Positions 8,747 to 17,382 of a DNA stretch of 64,000 nt are shown here, piece by piece. Both the position numbers and the translations under genes were made by a program. Position 1 is the first letter of the stretch. Each line of letters starts with the position of its first letter. Source of the DNA: Amycolatopsis balhimycina FH 1894 (GTDB lineage: Bacteria; Actinomycetota; Actinomycetes; Mycobacteriales; Pseudonocardiaceae). The DNA lies in NCBI RefSeq assembly GCF_000384295.1, contig NZ_KB913037.1:9747508-9811507 (forward strand). The letters run 5' to 3'. The notes beneath the pieces are model-generated. The model had not been told where the DNA came from, made no database searches, and was given only the letters and a program-made list of their open reading frames with translations.

Positions 8747-9618
8747 TGCGACTCGCCGCGCGTGGCCTCCGGTTCGCGATCCTCGCCGTGTTCGCCGCGT
8801 TCTTCGTGGTGCCGCTGGCCTGGTTGATCCTCGCGCCGACGAAGTCCGACGAAGCCCTCGTCTCCAGCGACCCACTGGCTTTCGGCAGTTTCGGCCAGGT
8901 CGCGCTCGCGTGGCAGCACCTGGACGCCTTCAGCGATCACCTCTACCGCATGTGGATCGGCAACTCGCTGCTGTATGCGGTGAGTGCGACCGCGATCGTC
9001 CTGGTGACGGGGATTCCCGCCGGCTACGGCCTCGCGTTCGGGCGCTTTCCCGGCCGGCGACTGGTGCTGACCCTGACACTCGTCGTGATGATCATGCCGG
9101 CGGCGGCTCTGGTGCTCCCGATCTTCCTCGAACTCAACTCCGTGCACCTGATCGGCAACGTCCTCTCGGTGATTCTTCCGTTCGCGTTCTACCCGTTCGG
9201 GGTTTACCTCGCGTATCTCTATTACGCGACCGCGGTCCCCCGCGAACTGCTGGACGCGGCGCGCATCGACGGCTGCGACGAATGGTCCACGTTCCGGCAC
9301 ATCGCGCTGCCGCTGGCTAAGCCGGTGGTCGCGCTGGTCCTGTTCTTCAGCTTCGTGGCCGACTGGAACAACTTCTTCCTGCCCTACACCGTTCTCGCGG
9401 ATTCCACGCAGTACCCGATCCAGGTCGGCCTGTCGGACCTGCTGTCGTCGACGCCTTCGTTCAACCCCGCCGTCGGTGGCGGCGGCCAGCAGGTGAACAT
9501 CTTCCGGCCGGAACTGGCTCTCGCCACGCTGCTCGCGGTCATCCCGGTGGCGATCGTGTTCATGCTGTCGCAGCGCGCGCTGGTGCGTGGGCTGGTCGGC
9601 GGCGGGGTGAAGGAATGA
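8746..9618 (+). CDS. Sugar ABC transporter permease (MalG type)
   Basis: A 290-residue partner permease with about six membrane segments and the EAA loop LLDAARIDGCDEWSTFRHIALP near residues 175-197. MalG-type permeases pair with MalF-type ones to make the channel. The ATG overlaps the upstream TGA by one base. An energising ATPase is missing from the operon; actinobacteria often share one MsiK-like ATPase among many sugar systems (family knowledge). Confidence 0.9.
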   Translation: MRLAARGLRFAILAVFAAFFVVPLAWLILAPTKSDEALVSSDPLAFGSFGQVALAWQHLDAFSDHLYRMWIGNSLLYAVSATAIVLVTGIPAGYGLAFGRFPGRRLVLTLTLVVMIMPAAALVLPIFLELNSVHLIGNVLSVILPFAFYPFGVYLAYLYYATAVPRELLDAARIDGCDEWSTFRHIALPLAKPVVALVLFFSFVADWNNFFLPYTVLADSTQYPIQVGLSDLLSSTPSFNPAVGGGGQQVNIFRPELALATLLAVIPVAIVFMLSQRALVRGLVGGGVKE

Positions 9619-9635
9619 TCCCCGGCGGCGGGGGC

Positions 9636-10364
9636 TCAGCCGGTGGGACGGCGTCGCTGCCAGGACGTCGCGATGTGCTCGGCCATCAGCGAACCCGCCG
9701 CGTCCGGGTCTCCGGCCTCGATCGCTTCGAGCACGGCGAGGTGCTGCTGGTTCGACAGCCGGCGATGCTTGAGGGCGGAGTGACCGACGTAGCGCGGGCT
9801 GCGCCGGGCCTCGGCGTGCACCGTGTGCACGATCGCGCGTCCGAGCCGGTTCCCGGACACGAGCATGATCCGCTCGTGGAACGCCACGTCGATGTCGTCG
9901 AGGAGGTCCGGTTCCCGCACCGCCGCGTCGAGCCGGGCCATGAGATCCCGCAACTCGGCCACGTCCGCCGGGGTGGCCCGGCGCGCCGCCTCCCGGGCCA
10001 TGCTCGATTCGAGGGAGGTGCGCACGTCGATGAGCTGATCGAGAACGTCGTACCTCTGGTCGTGCCGCACGATGGCCGCCAGGAGCGCAGGATCGAGCAG
10101 GTTCCACGACTCCTGGGCCGACACCAGCGTGCCGACACCCTGCCGGGCCTTGACGAGTCCCTTGGCTTCCAGGGACTTGATCGCTTCGCGGACGACGGTC
10201 CGGCTGACCCCGAACGTTTCGCACAGCGCGGACTCGACGGGCAGCAGCTGGTCGGGCTGGATCACCCCGCTCGCGATCAGCTCGACGAGGTGGTCGACGA
10301 CGGCGTCGGCCCGGCGGCCACGCTGTGGCGGCGCGTCCGGAGGCGGAAACGCGACCGTGCTCAT
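9636..10364 (-). CDS. FadR-subfamily GntR transcriptional regulator
   Basis: A 242-residue regulator. Residues 19-78 form the GntR winged helix (LLPVESALCETFGVSRTVVREAIKSLEAKGLV), and residues 95-235 form the all-helical FCD effector domain with several His that could bind a metal (VAFHERIM, HTVHAEA, HIATSW). FCD domains usually sense small carboxylic acids. It is divergent from the enolase-family gene and convergent with the transporter genes, so it most likely controls both through the shared 13-bp core. The effector is probably the sugar acid handled by this locus. Confidence 0.9.
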   Translation of the reverse strand: MSTVAFPPPDAPPQRGRRADAVVDHLVELIASGVIQPDQLLPVESALCETFGVSRTVVREAIKSLEAKGLVKARQGVGTLVSAQESWNLLDPALLAAIVRHDQRYDVLDQLIDVRTSLESSMAREAARRATPADVAELRDLMARLDAAVREPDLLDDIDVAFHERIMLVSGNRLGRAIVHTVHAEARRSPRYVGHSALKHRRLSNQQHLAVLEAIEAGDPDAAGSLMAEHIATSWQRRRPTG

Positions 10365-10405
10365 CGATCACCTCCCCATCATTTGGCACTTTTCATCATA
10401 TGTAC

Positions 10406-10418
10406 TACGACTTACGTT
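10406..10418. promoter_or_regulatory. Predicted FadR/GntR operator between regulator and enolase-family gene
   Basis: Second copy of TACGACTTACGTT, here within a better inverted repeat (ACTACG, 5-nt spacer ACTTA, CGTTGT). Its location between two divergent genes fits autoregulation plus control of the enzyme gene. Confidence 0.65.
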
Positions 10419-10471
10419 GTCGATCTAGGCGCGGGCCCGAGACCCAACGATCGGCTCCGTGGAGGGTTGAC

Positions 10472-11656
10472 ATGCGGATCACCGGGTTCAGGAGCCTGAC
10501 GACGGTCCAGGAATGGGGCCGCCCGGTCGGGGACGCCAACGGCATCTACGCGAACGGCGTGGTGAAGGTGCCCCTCGTGCTGCTCGACACCGACGAGGGC
10601 ATCACCGGTGTCGGTTTGGGGCCGCACCCGCAGATCGAGGAGATCTTCCCGGCGATCGAAGGGGAGGATCCGCGGGGGGTGGCCGCGCTGTACGACCGGA
10701 TGCTTCGCTGGACCTTCAAGGCCGGCCACGCCGGCGCGGTCTTCGGCACGATCGGCGCCCTCGACTCCGCGTTGTGGGACATCAAGGCGAAGGCGGCCGG
10801 GCAGCCCTTGTGGCGCCTGCTCGGGGGGCGTGACCGGTGTGTGCCGGCGTACGCGTCGGGCCTCGACATCGCCTTGCCGGAAGCGGAGCTCGCCGCCACC
10901 TACCGGGCGTACGCCGAACGCGGGCTGCGCGTCGCGAAGGTCAAGGGCGGCCTCGACGTGGACCAGGACCGGCGGCGGTTGAGCCTGGTCCGGGACGTGC
11001 TGGCGGACTTCTCGCGCGGAGTGCGTCCGGGCCTGATGCTCGATGCCAACGAGTCATGGACGCGCAAGCAGGCCCTGCGCCACATCGGCGAGCTCGAGCG
11101 CACGCTCGACCTGACCTGGGTGGAAGAGCCGGTCCGCCGCTGGGACGCGCCGGGGCTCGCGGCGGTGGGGAGGGGCATCCGTGCCTCGGTGGCCACCGGG
11201 GAGAACCTCACCGGGCTGGAGCAGTTCCGCCCCCTGCTGGCGGCCGGCGCGGTGGACATCGTGCAGACCGCGTCGGTCTGGGGAGTCACCCACTTCCTGC
11301 GCGTCGCGGCGCTGGCCCACGCCCACGACCTCCCGGTCAGCCCGGTCGGCACCACGCCCGCCGGACTGGTGCACGCGGCGACCGCGGTGCCCAACCACAT
11401 CGTCAGCGAGCTGCAGGATCTGCGTCCACCCGTCGGCCTGACCGTGGACCACGAGATCGAGGACGGCGCGTTCGTGCTCGGCGACGGCCCGGGACTCGGC
11501 ATCCTGGTGGACGAGGAGGCCGTCCGCGCGCTCGGCAGCCTCCCGCGGGACGACGTGCGAACCACCCCCGGCGTCCGGCCCGAACGGGCCGGCAGGCGGC
11601 TCCTGGCCGAGCCCGCACCGGGTGACGTCCTCGCGACGCCCGTCGGGCCCGCCTGA
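10472..11656 (+). CDS. Enolase-superfamily (mandelate racemase/muconate lactonizing type) sugar-acid dehydratase or racemase
   Basis: A 394-residue TIM-barrel enzyme. Key elements in order: the Lys pair in VAKVKGG, the first metal ligand in MLDANESW, the second in WVEEPVRRWD, the third in ATGENLTG, and VDIVQT. These define a Mg-dependent enzyme that takes a proton from next to a carboxylate. Typical substrates are aldonic or uronic acids, but no subgroup motif I trust (such as PHG near the end; here PVGTTPAG) fixes the specificity. The ATG at 10472 has a GGAGGGTTGA ribosome site; the frame continues upstream but without support. It is controlled with the ABC transporter. Confidence 0.82.
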   Translation: MRITGFRSLTTVQEWGRPVGDANGIYANGVVKVPLVLLDTDEGITGVGLGPHPQIEEIFPAIEGEDPRGVAALYDRMLRWTFKAGHAGAVFGTIGALDSALWDIKAKAAGQPLWRLLGGRDRCVPAYASGLDIALPEAELAATYRAYAERGLRVAKVKGGLDVDQDRRRLSLVRDVLADFSRGVRPGLMLDANESWTRKQALRHIGELERTLDLTWVEEPVRRWDAPGLAAVGRGIRASVATGENLTGLEQFRPLLAAGAVDIVQTASVWGVTHFLRVAALAHAHDLPVSPVGTTPAGLVHAATAVPNHIVSELQDLRPPVGLTVDHEIEDGAFVLGDGPGLGILVDEEAVRALGSLPRDDVRTTPGVRPERAGRRLLAEPAPGDVLATPVGPA

Positions 11657-11664
11657 GCCCTGCG

Positions 11665-12111
11665 TCACCGTTTGCAGGGCCCGAAGTACAGGCATTCGAT
11701 CAGCGCCCGCGGGTCGAGGTACCGCGCGCGGGGCTCGAGGGTGTCGAGCAGCGGGGCGATCGGGCCGAGGTCGACGGTGCCGCCCGCGGTCAGGGGGAAG
11801 ATCCGCTCGCCGGTGTCGTGTTCGGCGCAGCCGCTGCCGCGCAGGTTGCCGGCCGCGACGACGGTGAACACCTCGTCGCCGTCGTCGCCGAAGGTGAAGT
11901 AGCTCTGCAGCCGGACCGGCGTGGCGTCGGCGACCTCGTTGATGTGCTGTCCGCCGAAGGTGGCGGGGTAGAGCCAGCCGGCGGTCGGGTCGTCGGCGAA
12001 CCAGGCCTCGCCGGGATCGCTGTCGCCGTCGAGGTGCCAGCCCCGCGCGGTGAGGAACTCGTGCACGCGGCGCTGACGGGCGAGCGCCAGTTCGGTCGGC
12101 GGCGTGGTCAT
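11665..12111 (-). CDS. Hypothetical protein (148 aa)
   Basis: I do not recognise the family. It is a soluble, acidic protein with several aromatic residues and two cysteines near the end (IECLYFGPCKR). There is no signal peptide or membrane segment. The ATG at 12111 is chosen because the sequence from MTTPPTE onward is compositionally uniform. It is encoded downstream of the DNA ligase gene on the same strand with about 107 bp between, so co-transcription is possible but not required. Coding-like third-position GC supports a real gene. Confidence 0.65.
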   Translation of the reverse strand: MTTPPTELALARQRRVHEFLTARGWHLDGDSDPGEAWFADDPTAGWLYPATFGGQHINEVADATPVRLQSYFTFGDDGDEVFTVVAAGNLRGSGCAEHDTGERIFPLTAGGTVDLGPIAPLLDTLEPRARYLDPRALIECLYFGPCKR

Positions 12112-12218
12112 CGTGCATCCCTTCGGACGAGGCGGGTTACCCGCGCTCAGTGTCGTCCCCCGGGGCGTGCCACGAACGGGTGACCCTGTCCGTGGACCGT
12201 GACGGGTGACGGCGGGTG

Positions 12219-14210
12219 CTAGACGATCCTGGCCGCGATCAGCTGCTGCCAGATCTCGCCCTGGTCGACGACCTCGACGCCGTGCTTCTCGGCCTTGGTC
12301 AGCTTGCTCGCCCCGACGTCGGCGCCGGTGATGAGCAGGTCGGTGCTCGCCGAGACCGACGACGCCGTGGTGGCGCCCGCCTTCTCGCAGAGCCGCTGGA
12401 AGGTCGGGCGCGCGACCTTCTCGCCGGAGCGCGGATCGCTGATCGTGCCGGTGACCACCACCGTCTTGCCCGCCAGCGGCGCACCGGCCGCGACGACCTG
12501 CGGCAGGTCTTCCTCCCGCACGTCGAGGGAGACGCCGGCCTCGCGCAGGCGCTCGAGTTCCGGCCGCAGCCGGGTGAGGTGCTCGATCAGCGAGGCGGCG
12601 ACCTTCGGCCCGATGTCCTCCACGGCTACGAGCCCGTCCACGCCCGCGGCCGCGACGTCTTCCAGGGAGCCGAACCCGGCCCGGCACAGGCGGGTGGCCG
12701 TGCCTTCGGACGCCATCGGGATCGCCAGCCCGATCAGCGCCCGGCGCAGGCCGACCGAGCGGCTCGTGTCGATCGACTCGATCATCCGCGTGGCCGAAAC
12801 CTCGCCGACGCGGTCGAACTCCAGCAGCCTTTCCTTGGTCAGCCGGTAGAAGTCCGACGGGTGCTCGAGAAGCCCCGCCTCGGCCAGCCGTTCGATCCAC
12901 ACCCCGCCGATCGCGTCGATGTCCGCCGCCGCCCGTGAGGCCCAGTGGATCAGCCGCCGGACGGTCTGGGCCGGGCAGGAAACGTTGGTGCAGAACAGTT
13001 CCCGGCTCTTGCCCTGCTCGGTCAGCGGCTGTCCGCACGACGGGCACGCGTCCGGCGGGACGATCTCCCGCTCGGCGCCGGTGCGTTTCGAGGCGTCCAG
13101 CACGCCGGCGACGAACGGGATCACGTCGCCGGCGCGGCGGACCAGGACGGTGTCGCCGATCTTGATGCCGCGGGCGCGGATCACCTCCTGGTTGGCCAGC
13201 GTCGCGCGGGTGACCGTCGTCCCGCCCACGAACACCGGTTCCAGCCAGGCGACCGGGGCGATCTTGCCGGTCTTGCCCACGTCCCAGACCACGTCGGCCA
13301 GCACGGTGGTCTTCTCCTCGGCCGCGAACTTGAACGCCAGCGCGCCGCGGGGCGAGCTCGACCGCGTCCCGGCGGCGGCGTAGGCGTCGCGGTCGGCCAG
13401 CCGCAGCACCGCGCCGTCGAGGTCGTAGTCCAGGTCGTTGCGCTGCCGCTCGATCTCGCCGATCACCTCCTGCGCCGACGCCGCGTCGGCGCAGCGCCGC
13501 ATGTCGGCCGCGGTGAAGCCGAGCGTGTGCAGCGCGCTGCCGAGGTCGGTCTCCGCGCTGTCGGGTTCGGTGAGCAGGTCGAAGGCGAAGAACCGCAGCC
13601 TCCGTTCGGCGACGGTGGCGGGGTCCTTGGCCCGCAGCGTGCCCGCCGCCGCGTTGCGCGGGTTGATCAGCGGCTTGTCCGGGTGCGCGGCGTTGTAGGC
13701 GGCGAACGTAGAGCGCAGCATGACCGCCTCGCCGCGGACCTCGACGCGGCCCGGTGCGCCGACGCGCTCGGGGATCCCGTCGGTCAGCGCCCGCACGAGC
13801 ACCGTGACGTCGTCGCCGGTCGTGCCGTCCCCGCGGGTGACCGCCCTGGCCAGGCGGCCGTCTTCGTACACGACGGCCAGCGACAGGCCGTCGAGCTTCG
13901 GCATGACCACCACCGGCTGGCCGGGGAAACGTTCGAAGAACGCCACGACCTGGTCCGGCGTGGTCGCCTTGTCCAGCGACAGCATCGGCCGCGAGTGCCG
14001 GATCGGCGCGTGCAGCACCGCGGGCGCGCCGACCTCGTCGAGGGGGTTCGGGTCGGGTGCCAGCTCCGGGTGCGTCCCGATCAGGCTCCGCAGCTCGTCC
14101 TCGATCGCGTCGTACTCCGCGTCGGCCACCAGCGGCGAACCGCGGTAGTAGGCGTCGCGCAGCACCACGATGCGGTCGGCGAGTTCCTGGATGCGTTCCT
14201 GAGCGTTCAC
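12219..14210 (-). CDS. ligA: NAD-dependent DNA ligase, possibly a second copy
   Basis: A 663-residue LigA-type ligase, which seals nicks using NAD. In order: the Ia domain (NAD binding, residues 1-65), the adenylation domain with the nucleotide-accepting Lys105 in PKLDG, the OB fold, a four-Cys zinc finger around 395-420 (CPSCG, then CTNVSCPAQ), helix-hairpin-helix repeats, and a C-terminal BRCT domain from about 585. It is somewhat shorter than usual actinobacterial LigA, and its wording around motifs (PKLDGLSLAVVYEDGRL) and in the BRCT differs from the housekeeping enzyme I know. It may therefore be an accessory paralogue. The start is GTG with a GAGG site. Confidence 0.88.
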   Translation of the reverse strand: MNAQERIQELADRIVVLRDAYYRGSPLVADAEYDAIEDELRSLIGTHPELAPDPNPLDEVGAPAVLHAPIRHSRPMLSLDKATTPDQVVAFFERFPGQPVVVMPKLDGLSLAVVYEDGRLARAVTRGDGTTGDDVTVLVRALTDGIPERVGAPGRVEVRGEAVMLRSTFAAYNAAHPDKPLINPRNAAAGTLRAKDPATVAERRLRFFAFDLLTEPDSAETDLGSALHTLGFTAADMRRCADAASAQEVIGEIERQRNDLDYDLDGAVLRLADRDAYAAAGTRSSSPRGALAFKFAAEEKTTVLADVVWDVGKTGKIAPVAWLEPVFVGGTTVTRATLANQEVIRARGIKIGDTVLVRRAGDVIPFVAGVLDASKRTGAEREIVPPDACPSCGQPLTEQGKSRELFCTNVSCPAQTVRRLIHWASRAAADIDAIGGVWIERLAEAGLLEHPSDFYRLTKERLLEFDRVGEVSATRMIESIDTSRSVGLRRALIGLAIPMASEGTATRLCRAGFGSLEDVAAAGVDGLVAVEDIGPKVAASLIEHLTRLRPELERLREAGVSLDVREEDLPQVVAAGAPLAGKTVVVTGTISDPRSGEKVARPTFQRLCEKAGATTASSVSASTDLLITGADVGASKLTKAEKHGVEVVDQGEIWQQLIAARIV

Positions 14211-14360
14211 GCCTCAGGACGTTACCGGGCACCACCGACACTGGGACAACCAACAAAAGCGGTTGCCGTCCCTTCGTCGCCTTGGCGTGGGACGACTGGC
14301 GGGCCGAAGCCGCGTTCGCGACGCGGTTCGTGGCCGTTCTGGAGGAGCTCCAGGGCTACG

Positions 14361-15209
14361 ATGAAGATCATGCGATTCGCCATCAAGACCTCGCCCCAGA
14401 ACACCGAATGGGCCGACATGCTCGCCGTGTGGCAGGCCGCCGACGAAATCGAGCTGTTCGAATCCGGCTGGACCTTCGACCACTTCTATCCCATTTTCTC
14501 CGATTCGACCGGGCCCTGCCTGGAGGGCTGGGTGACGCTCACCGCGCTGGCACAGGCGACCAAGCGGCTCCGGCTGGGCACGCTGGTCAGCGGCATCCAC
14601 TATCGCCACCCCGCGCTGCTGGCGAACATGGCCACGACGCTGGACATCGTCTCCGGCGGCCGGCTGGAGATCGGCATCGGCGCCGGCTGGAACGAAGAGG
14701 AATCGGGCGCGTACGGCATGCAGCTCGGTTCGGTCAAGGAGCGCAGCGACCGGTTCGAGGAAGCCTGCGAGGTCCTCGTCGGGCTGCTGACGCAGGAGAC
14801 CACGACGTTCCAGGGCGAGCACTACCAGCTCACCGACGCCCGGTGCGAGCCGAAGGGCGTGCAGCGGCCGCATCCGCCGATCTGCATCGGCGGCAGCGGC
14901 GAGAAGCGCACCCTGCGCACGGCCGCGAAGTACGCCCAGCACTGGAACTTCGTCGGCGGCTCGCCCGAAGAGTTCACCCGCAAGCGTGAGGTGCTGCACC
15001 GCCACTGCGCGGACGTCGGCCGCGACCCGGCCGAGATCACGCTGTCCTCGCACGTCCGGCTCGGCCCGGACCTCGACTACGCCCAGGTGGCCGCCGAAGC
15101 GGAGGCGCTCGGCGAAGCCGGCCTGGACCTGGCGATCGTCTACCTGCCGCCGCCGCACACCCCGGCCGTGCTGGAGCCGCTGGCGAAGGCGCTGGAACCG
15201 TTGCGCTGA
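14361..15209 (+). CDS. LLM-class (F420-dependent) oxidoreductase
   Basis: A 282-residue luciferase-like TIM barrel. It shows the typical openings (RFAIKTSPQNTEW), LRLGTLVSGIHYRHPALLANMATTLDIVSGGRLEIGIGAGW, and ICIGGSGEKRTLR. Members of this subgroup in actinobacteria use F420 rather than FMN for hydride transfer. Substrate unknown. Two in-frame ATGs lie 9 bp apart (14361 and 14370); I report the first. It is divergent from the ligase gene, 150 bp apart. Confidence 0.85.
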   Translation: MKIMRFAIKTSPQNTEWADMLAVWQAADEIELFESGWTFDHFYPIFSDSTGPCLEGWVTLTALAQATKRLRLGTLVSGIHYRHPALLANMATTLDIVSGGRLEIGIGAGWNEEESGAYGMQLGSVKERSDRFEEACEVLVGLLTQETTTFQGEHYQLTDARCEPKGVQRPHPPICIGGSGEKRTLRTAAKYAQHWNFVGGSPEEFTRKREVLHRHCADVGRDPAEITLSSHVRLGPDLDYAQVAAEAEALGEAGLDLAIVYLPPPHTPAVLEPLAKALEPLR

Positions 15210-15288
15210 ACCGGGTGCCGCCCCGGCGCCGCTGGGGCCGGTAGGCGGAGACGCGGATCCGCAGGACGCGGACGTCGAAGGCTCGCCG

Positions 15289-15345
15289 GAGGTCTTGAAT
15301 GACTCATTCAAGACCTCCCAAGACCTGAATGAGTCATTCAAGACA
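15289..15345. repeat. Intergenic hairpin repeat, double form
   Basis: 15289-15317 is a perfect 14-bp inverted repeat around one base (arm GAGGTCTTGAATGA). A second, closely related palindrome built on TGAATGAGTCATTCA follows at once. It lies 79 bp after the LLM oxidoreductase stop. It is one of six hairpins in the window with the same general design. Confidence 0.75.
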
Positions 15346-15837
15346 CCGCGGCAGCGGCCGCCACGCGCTCGGCCCGGGTGTCACCCACCTCAGTGGATCT
15401 TGCCGGGCGGACTCGGCCGGCCGGTCACCGAGCGTGGTGCGGCCGACCGGGCGAAGGGCCTCCGGGAGTTCGTCGCGCAGCGTGCTCGCCTCCGTGCCGT
15501 CTCGGTCCCTTCGCGACGGCCGGCCCGCTGGCGAGTACGCGCACCCGCCGGCGGCCGAGGTCCGCGCCCGGCGGTGTCGCGGCACTTCACGCGGAGCGCC
15601 GATATTTTGCCACAATCCGGATCGCCGCTCGCGTGATCAATGAACGACGCCACGGCTCGTCAATTTCTTTCCGTTTCGTAAATCAGGCCGTTTCACTCGA
15701 TCGGGTAATGCTTGCCCGGGTCGTGCTGAATCGATTGGCGGGCAGTGATGCCGACGGTAGGGTTCGTCCGGCGGAGAGCGGACCGATTGGCTGACGCTCT
15801 TTGTCGAACGCCCTTTTGTCTCGCGTTCGGACATTTT

Positions 15838-15894
15838 CGAGGTAGGAAGAAAACTCCGAGGCGGGAAGAAAACTCCGAGGCGGGAAGAAACACA
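15838..15894 (+). repeat. Three tandem 19-bp repeats abutting a start codon
   Basis: Three consecutive 19-nt units of the form CGAGGyrGGAAGAAAACTC occupy 15838-15856, 15857-15875 and 15876-15894. The third diverges only at its end (ACACA). The GTG of the first roadblock gene follows with no gap. Each unit carries purine-rich GAGG/GGAAG sequence that could act as a ribosome site. Confidence 0.8.
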
Positions 15895-16263
15895 GTGGAC
15901 TTCGAAGCGCTGGCCGGCGAACTGCGCAATCTCCGGGAAGGTGTCGCCGGGGTGACCGGCACGGTGCTGGCCGCGGTCGACGGGATACCCATCATCGCCG
16001 AGGCGGCCGAGGACATCGACCCGGCGAAGATCTCCGCGCTCGCCGCGGCCGACCTCGGGATCGCGCGCCAGGCGGCCGAAATGACGGGGAAAGGCGCGCT
16101 GAGCCAGACCGTGGTGTTCGGTACCGAAGGCTACATGGCCGTCTACGCCATCGGGCGGCTGGCGCTGATGGTCGTGCTCGGGGACAAAGGGCTGAACGTC
16201 GGGCGCCTGTTGTTCGAATCCCGGCCGGTCATCGAACGGATCGGCGCGATCCTGGCCGCTTAG
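15895..16263 (+). CDS. Roadblock/LC7-domain protein
   Basis: A 122-residue single-domain protein with the roadblock/LC7 alpha-beta pattern: an N-terminal helix, then the strand-turn GVTGTVLAAVDGIPI, a long helix, VVFGTEGYMAVYAIGRLALMVVLG, and a C-terminal helix. In bacteria such proteins partner small Ras-like GTPases (MglB, conservon CvnB). Here no GTPase, histidine kinase or DUF742 gene is nearby, so this is not a standard conservon. The GTG start is set by the end of the tandem repeats. It is first of three same-strand genes. Confidence 0.8.
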   Translation: MDFEALAGELRNLREGVAGVTGTVLAAVDGIPIIAEAAEDIDPAKISALAAADLGIARQAAEMTGKGALSQTVVFGTEGYMAVYAIGRLALMVVLGDKGLNVGRLLFESRPVIERIGAILAA

Positions 16264-16295
16264 CGATCCGGCCACATTCACGGAAAGGATGCAGC

Positions 16296-16667
16296 ATGAT
16301 GATGAACATCGACACAGCACTCAAGGAAGCCATGTCGATCGCCGGTGCCGTCGGCGTCGCGCTGGTCGACTACGAAAGCGGTATGTCGCTCGGTACCAGC
16401 GGGGGCGGTGACTGGCTCGACCTGGAGGTCGCCGCGGCGGGCAACACCGAGGTCGTGCGGTCGAAACTGCGGGTGATGTCTTCGCTGGCGCTCAACGACA
16501 CCATCGAGGACATCCTGATCACGCTGCACCGCCAGTACCACCTGATCCGGTTGATGAACTCGTCGAGGAATTCGCTGTTCCTGTACCTGGTGCTGGACCG
16601 CGACCGGGCGAACCTGGCGCTGGCCCGGCACTACCTGAAACGCATCGAAGCGGACCTGCAGGTGTAA
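16296..16667 (+). CDS. Roadblock-like small protein (second paralogue)
   Basis: A 123-residue protein with a layout like the preceding one: helix, a GVALVDYESGMSLGT strand-turn, a helix, ITLHRQYHLIRLMN, then SLFLYLVLDRDRANLALAR. I read it as a divergent roadblock fold, so the two could form a heterodimer. It lies 32 bp downstream, with AAAGGA as the ribosome site. The roadblock call is by pattern and weaker than for the first gene. Confidence 0.65.
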   Translation: MMMNIDTALKEAMSIAGAVGVALVDYESGMSLGTSGGGDWLDLEVAAAGNTEVVRSKLRVMSSLALNDTIEDILITLHRQYHLIRLMNSSRNSLFLYLVLDRDRANLALARHYLKRIEADLQV

Positions 16668-16685
16668 CCCGGGGAGGAGGAGCCG

Positions 16686-17354
16686 ATGGCCGGAGGTGGC
16701 TCGCGAGCCGCACTCGTCATCGGTTCGGCGCTGATGCACGACCTCGGTTCGCTGTTCCCGGTGACGATGACCCTCGCCGGCGAGGAGCTGGCGTTCACGT
16801 TCGTGTCGTCGTGCCCGTCACCCGACGCCGTCGAGGACTGGGTGCGGCTGCGGTCGGGCACCGTCGTGGCCGGCCGGGTGGTGCGGTTCTTCGTCGACGC
16901 GGACGGGCGGCGGATCCGCGTCGAGCTCGCCGGGACGCCGGTCCGGGCCCTGGTCGTGCTGGCCGAGGAGGTGACCGCGGCGGCGGTGAACGCCCCGCGC
17001 CTCGGCCGCTGGCAGGACCAGATGCCCTGCACCGTGCGGGTCGCGATGGACGAGCTCGCGCGGATGCTTTCGCGGTGCCGTCACCGCGCCGGCGGCGCCG
17101 AGCCGCTGATCGACCTGGAACTCGCCTACCGGCCGGACCGCGACCACGAGGTGCGGCTCGCCGGTGCGCACGAACGGGTGCGCCCGTTCATCGCACCGGT
17201 CCGCCCGGTGCTCGCGCTGCGCTGGCGGTCGGCGACGCCGGAGCAGCGCAAGGCGTTCCTCGACGAGCTCCCGGACGGCACCCCGGCCCGCGGGTGGCTC
17301 CGCCGCCGGCGCACCGCCCGGGTCATGGGGCTGGAACTGGACGTCCCGGCCTGA
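16686..17354 (+). CDS. Hypothetical protein of the roadblock cassette (222 aa)
   Basis: Not recognised. It is soluble, with no signal or membrane segment. The N-terminal half is beta-rich (VTMTLAGEELAFTFVSS, VVRFFVDADGRRIRVEL); the C-terminal half is Arg-rich with repeated short helices and ends with a basic patch (GWLRRRRTARVMG). It starts 18 bp after the second roadblock gene with a strong GGAGGAGG site, so the three form an operon. It may be the effector or output partner of the roadblock pair; that is conjecture. Confidence 0.7.
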   Translation: MAGGGSRAALVIGSALMHDLGSLFPVTMTLAGEELAFTFVSSCPSPDAVEDWVRLRSGTVVAGRVVRFFVDADGRRIRVELAGTPVRALVVLAEEVTAAAVNAPRLGRWQDQMPCTVRVAMDELARMLSRCRHRAGGAEPLIDLELAYRPDRDHEVRLAGAHERVRPFIAPVRPVLALRWRSATPEQRKAFLDELPDGTPARGWLRRRRTARVMGLELDVPA

Positions 17355-17382
17355 GGAGACGTCCTGGTCGCACGAAAGGGTC

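Larger units (their letters stand above)
15210..15894. other. Long intergenic region before the roadblock cassette
   Basis: 685 bp without a convincing gene. It holds the double hairpin at 15289-15345, a relatively AT-rich patch around 15595-15700 that is the likely promoter area, and three 19-bp tandem repeats at 15838-15894 that end exactly at the next start codon. Confidence 0.5.

Noticed and set aside
15289..15345. Possible CRISPR-like repeat pair
   Set aside because: Only two adjacent palindromes, no spacers of constant length and no cas genes.
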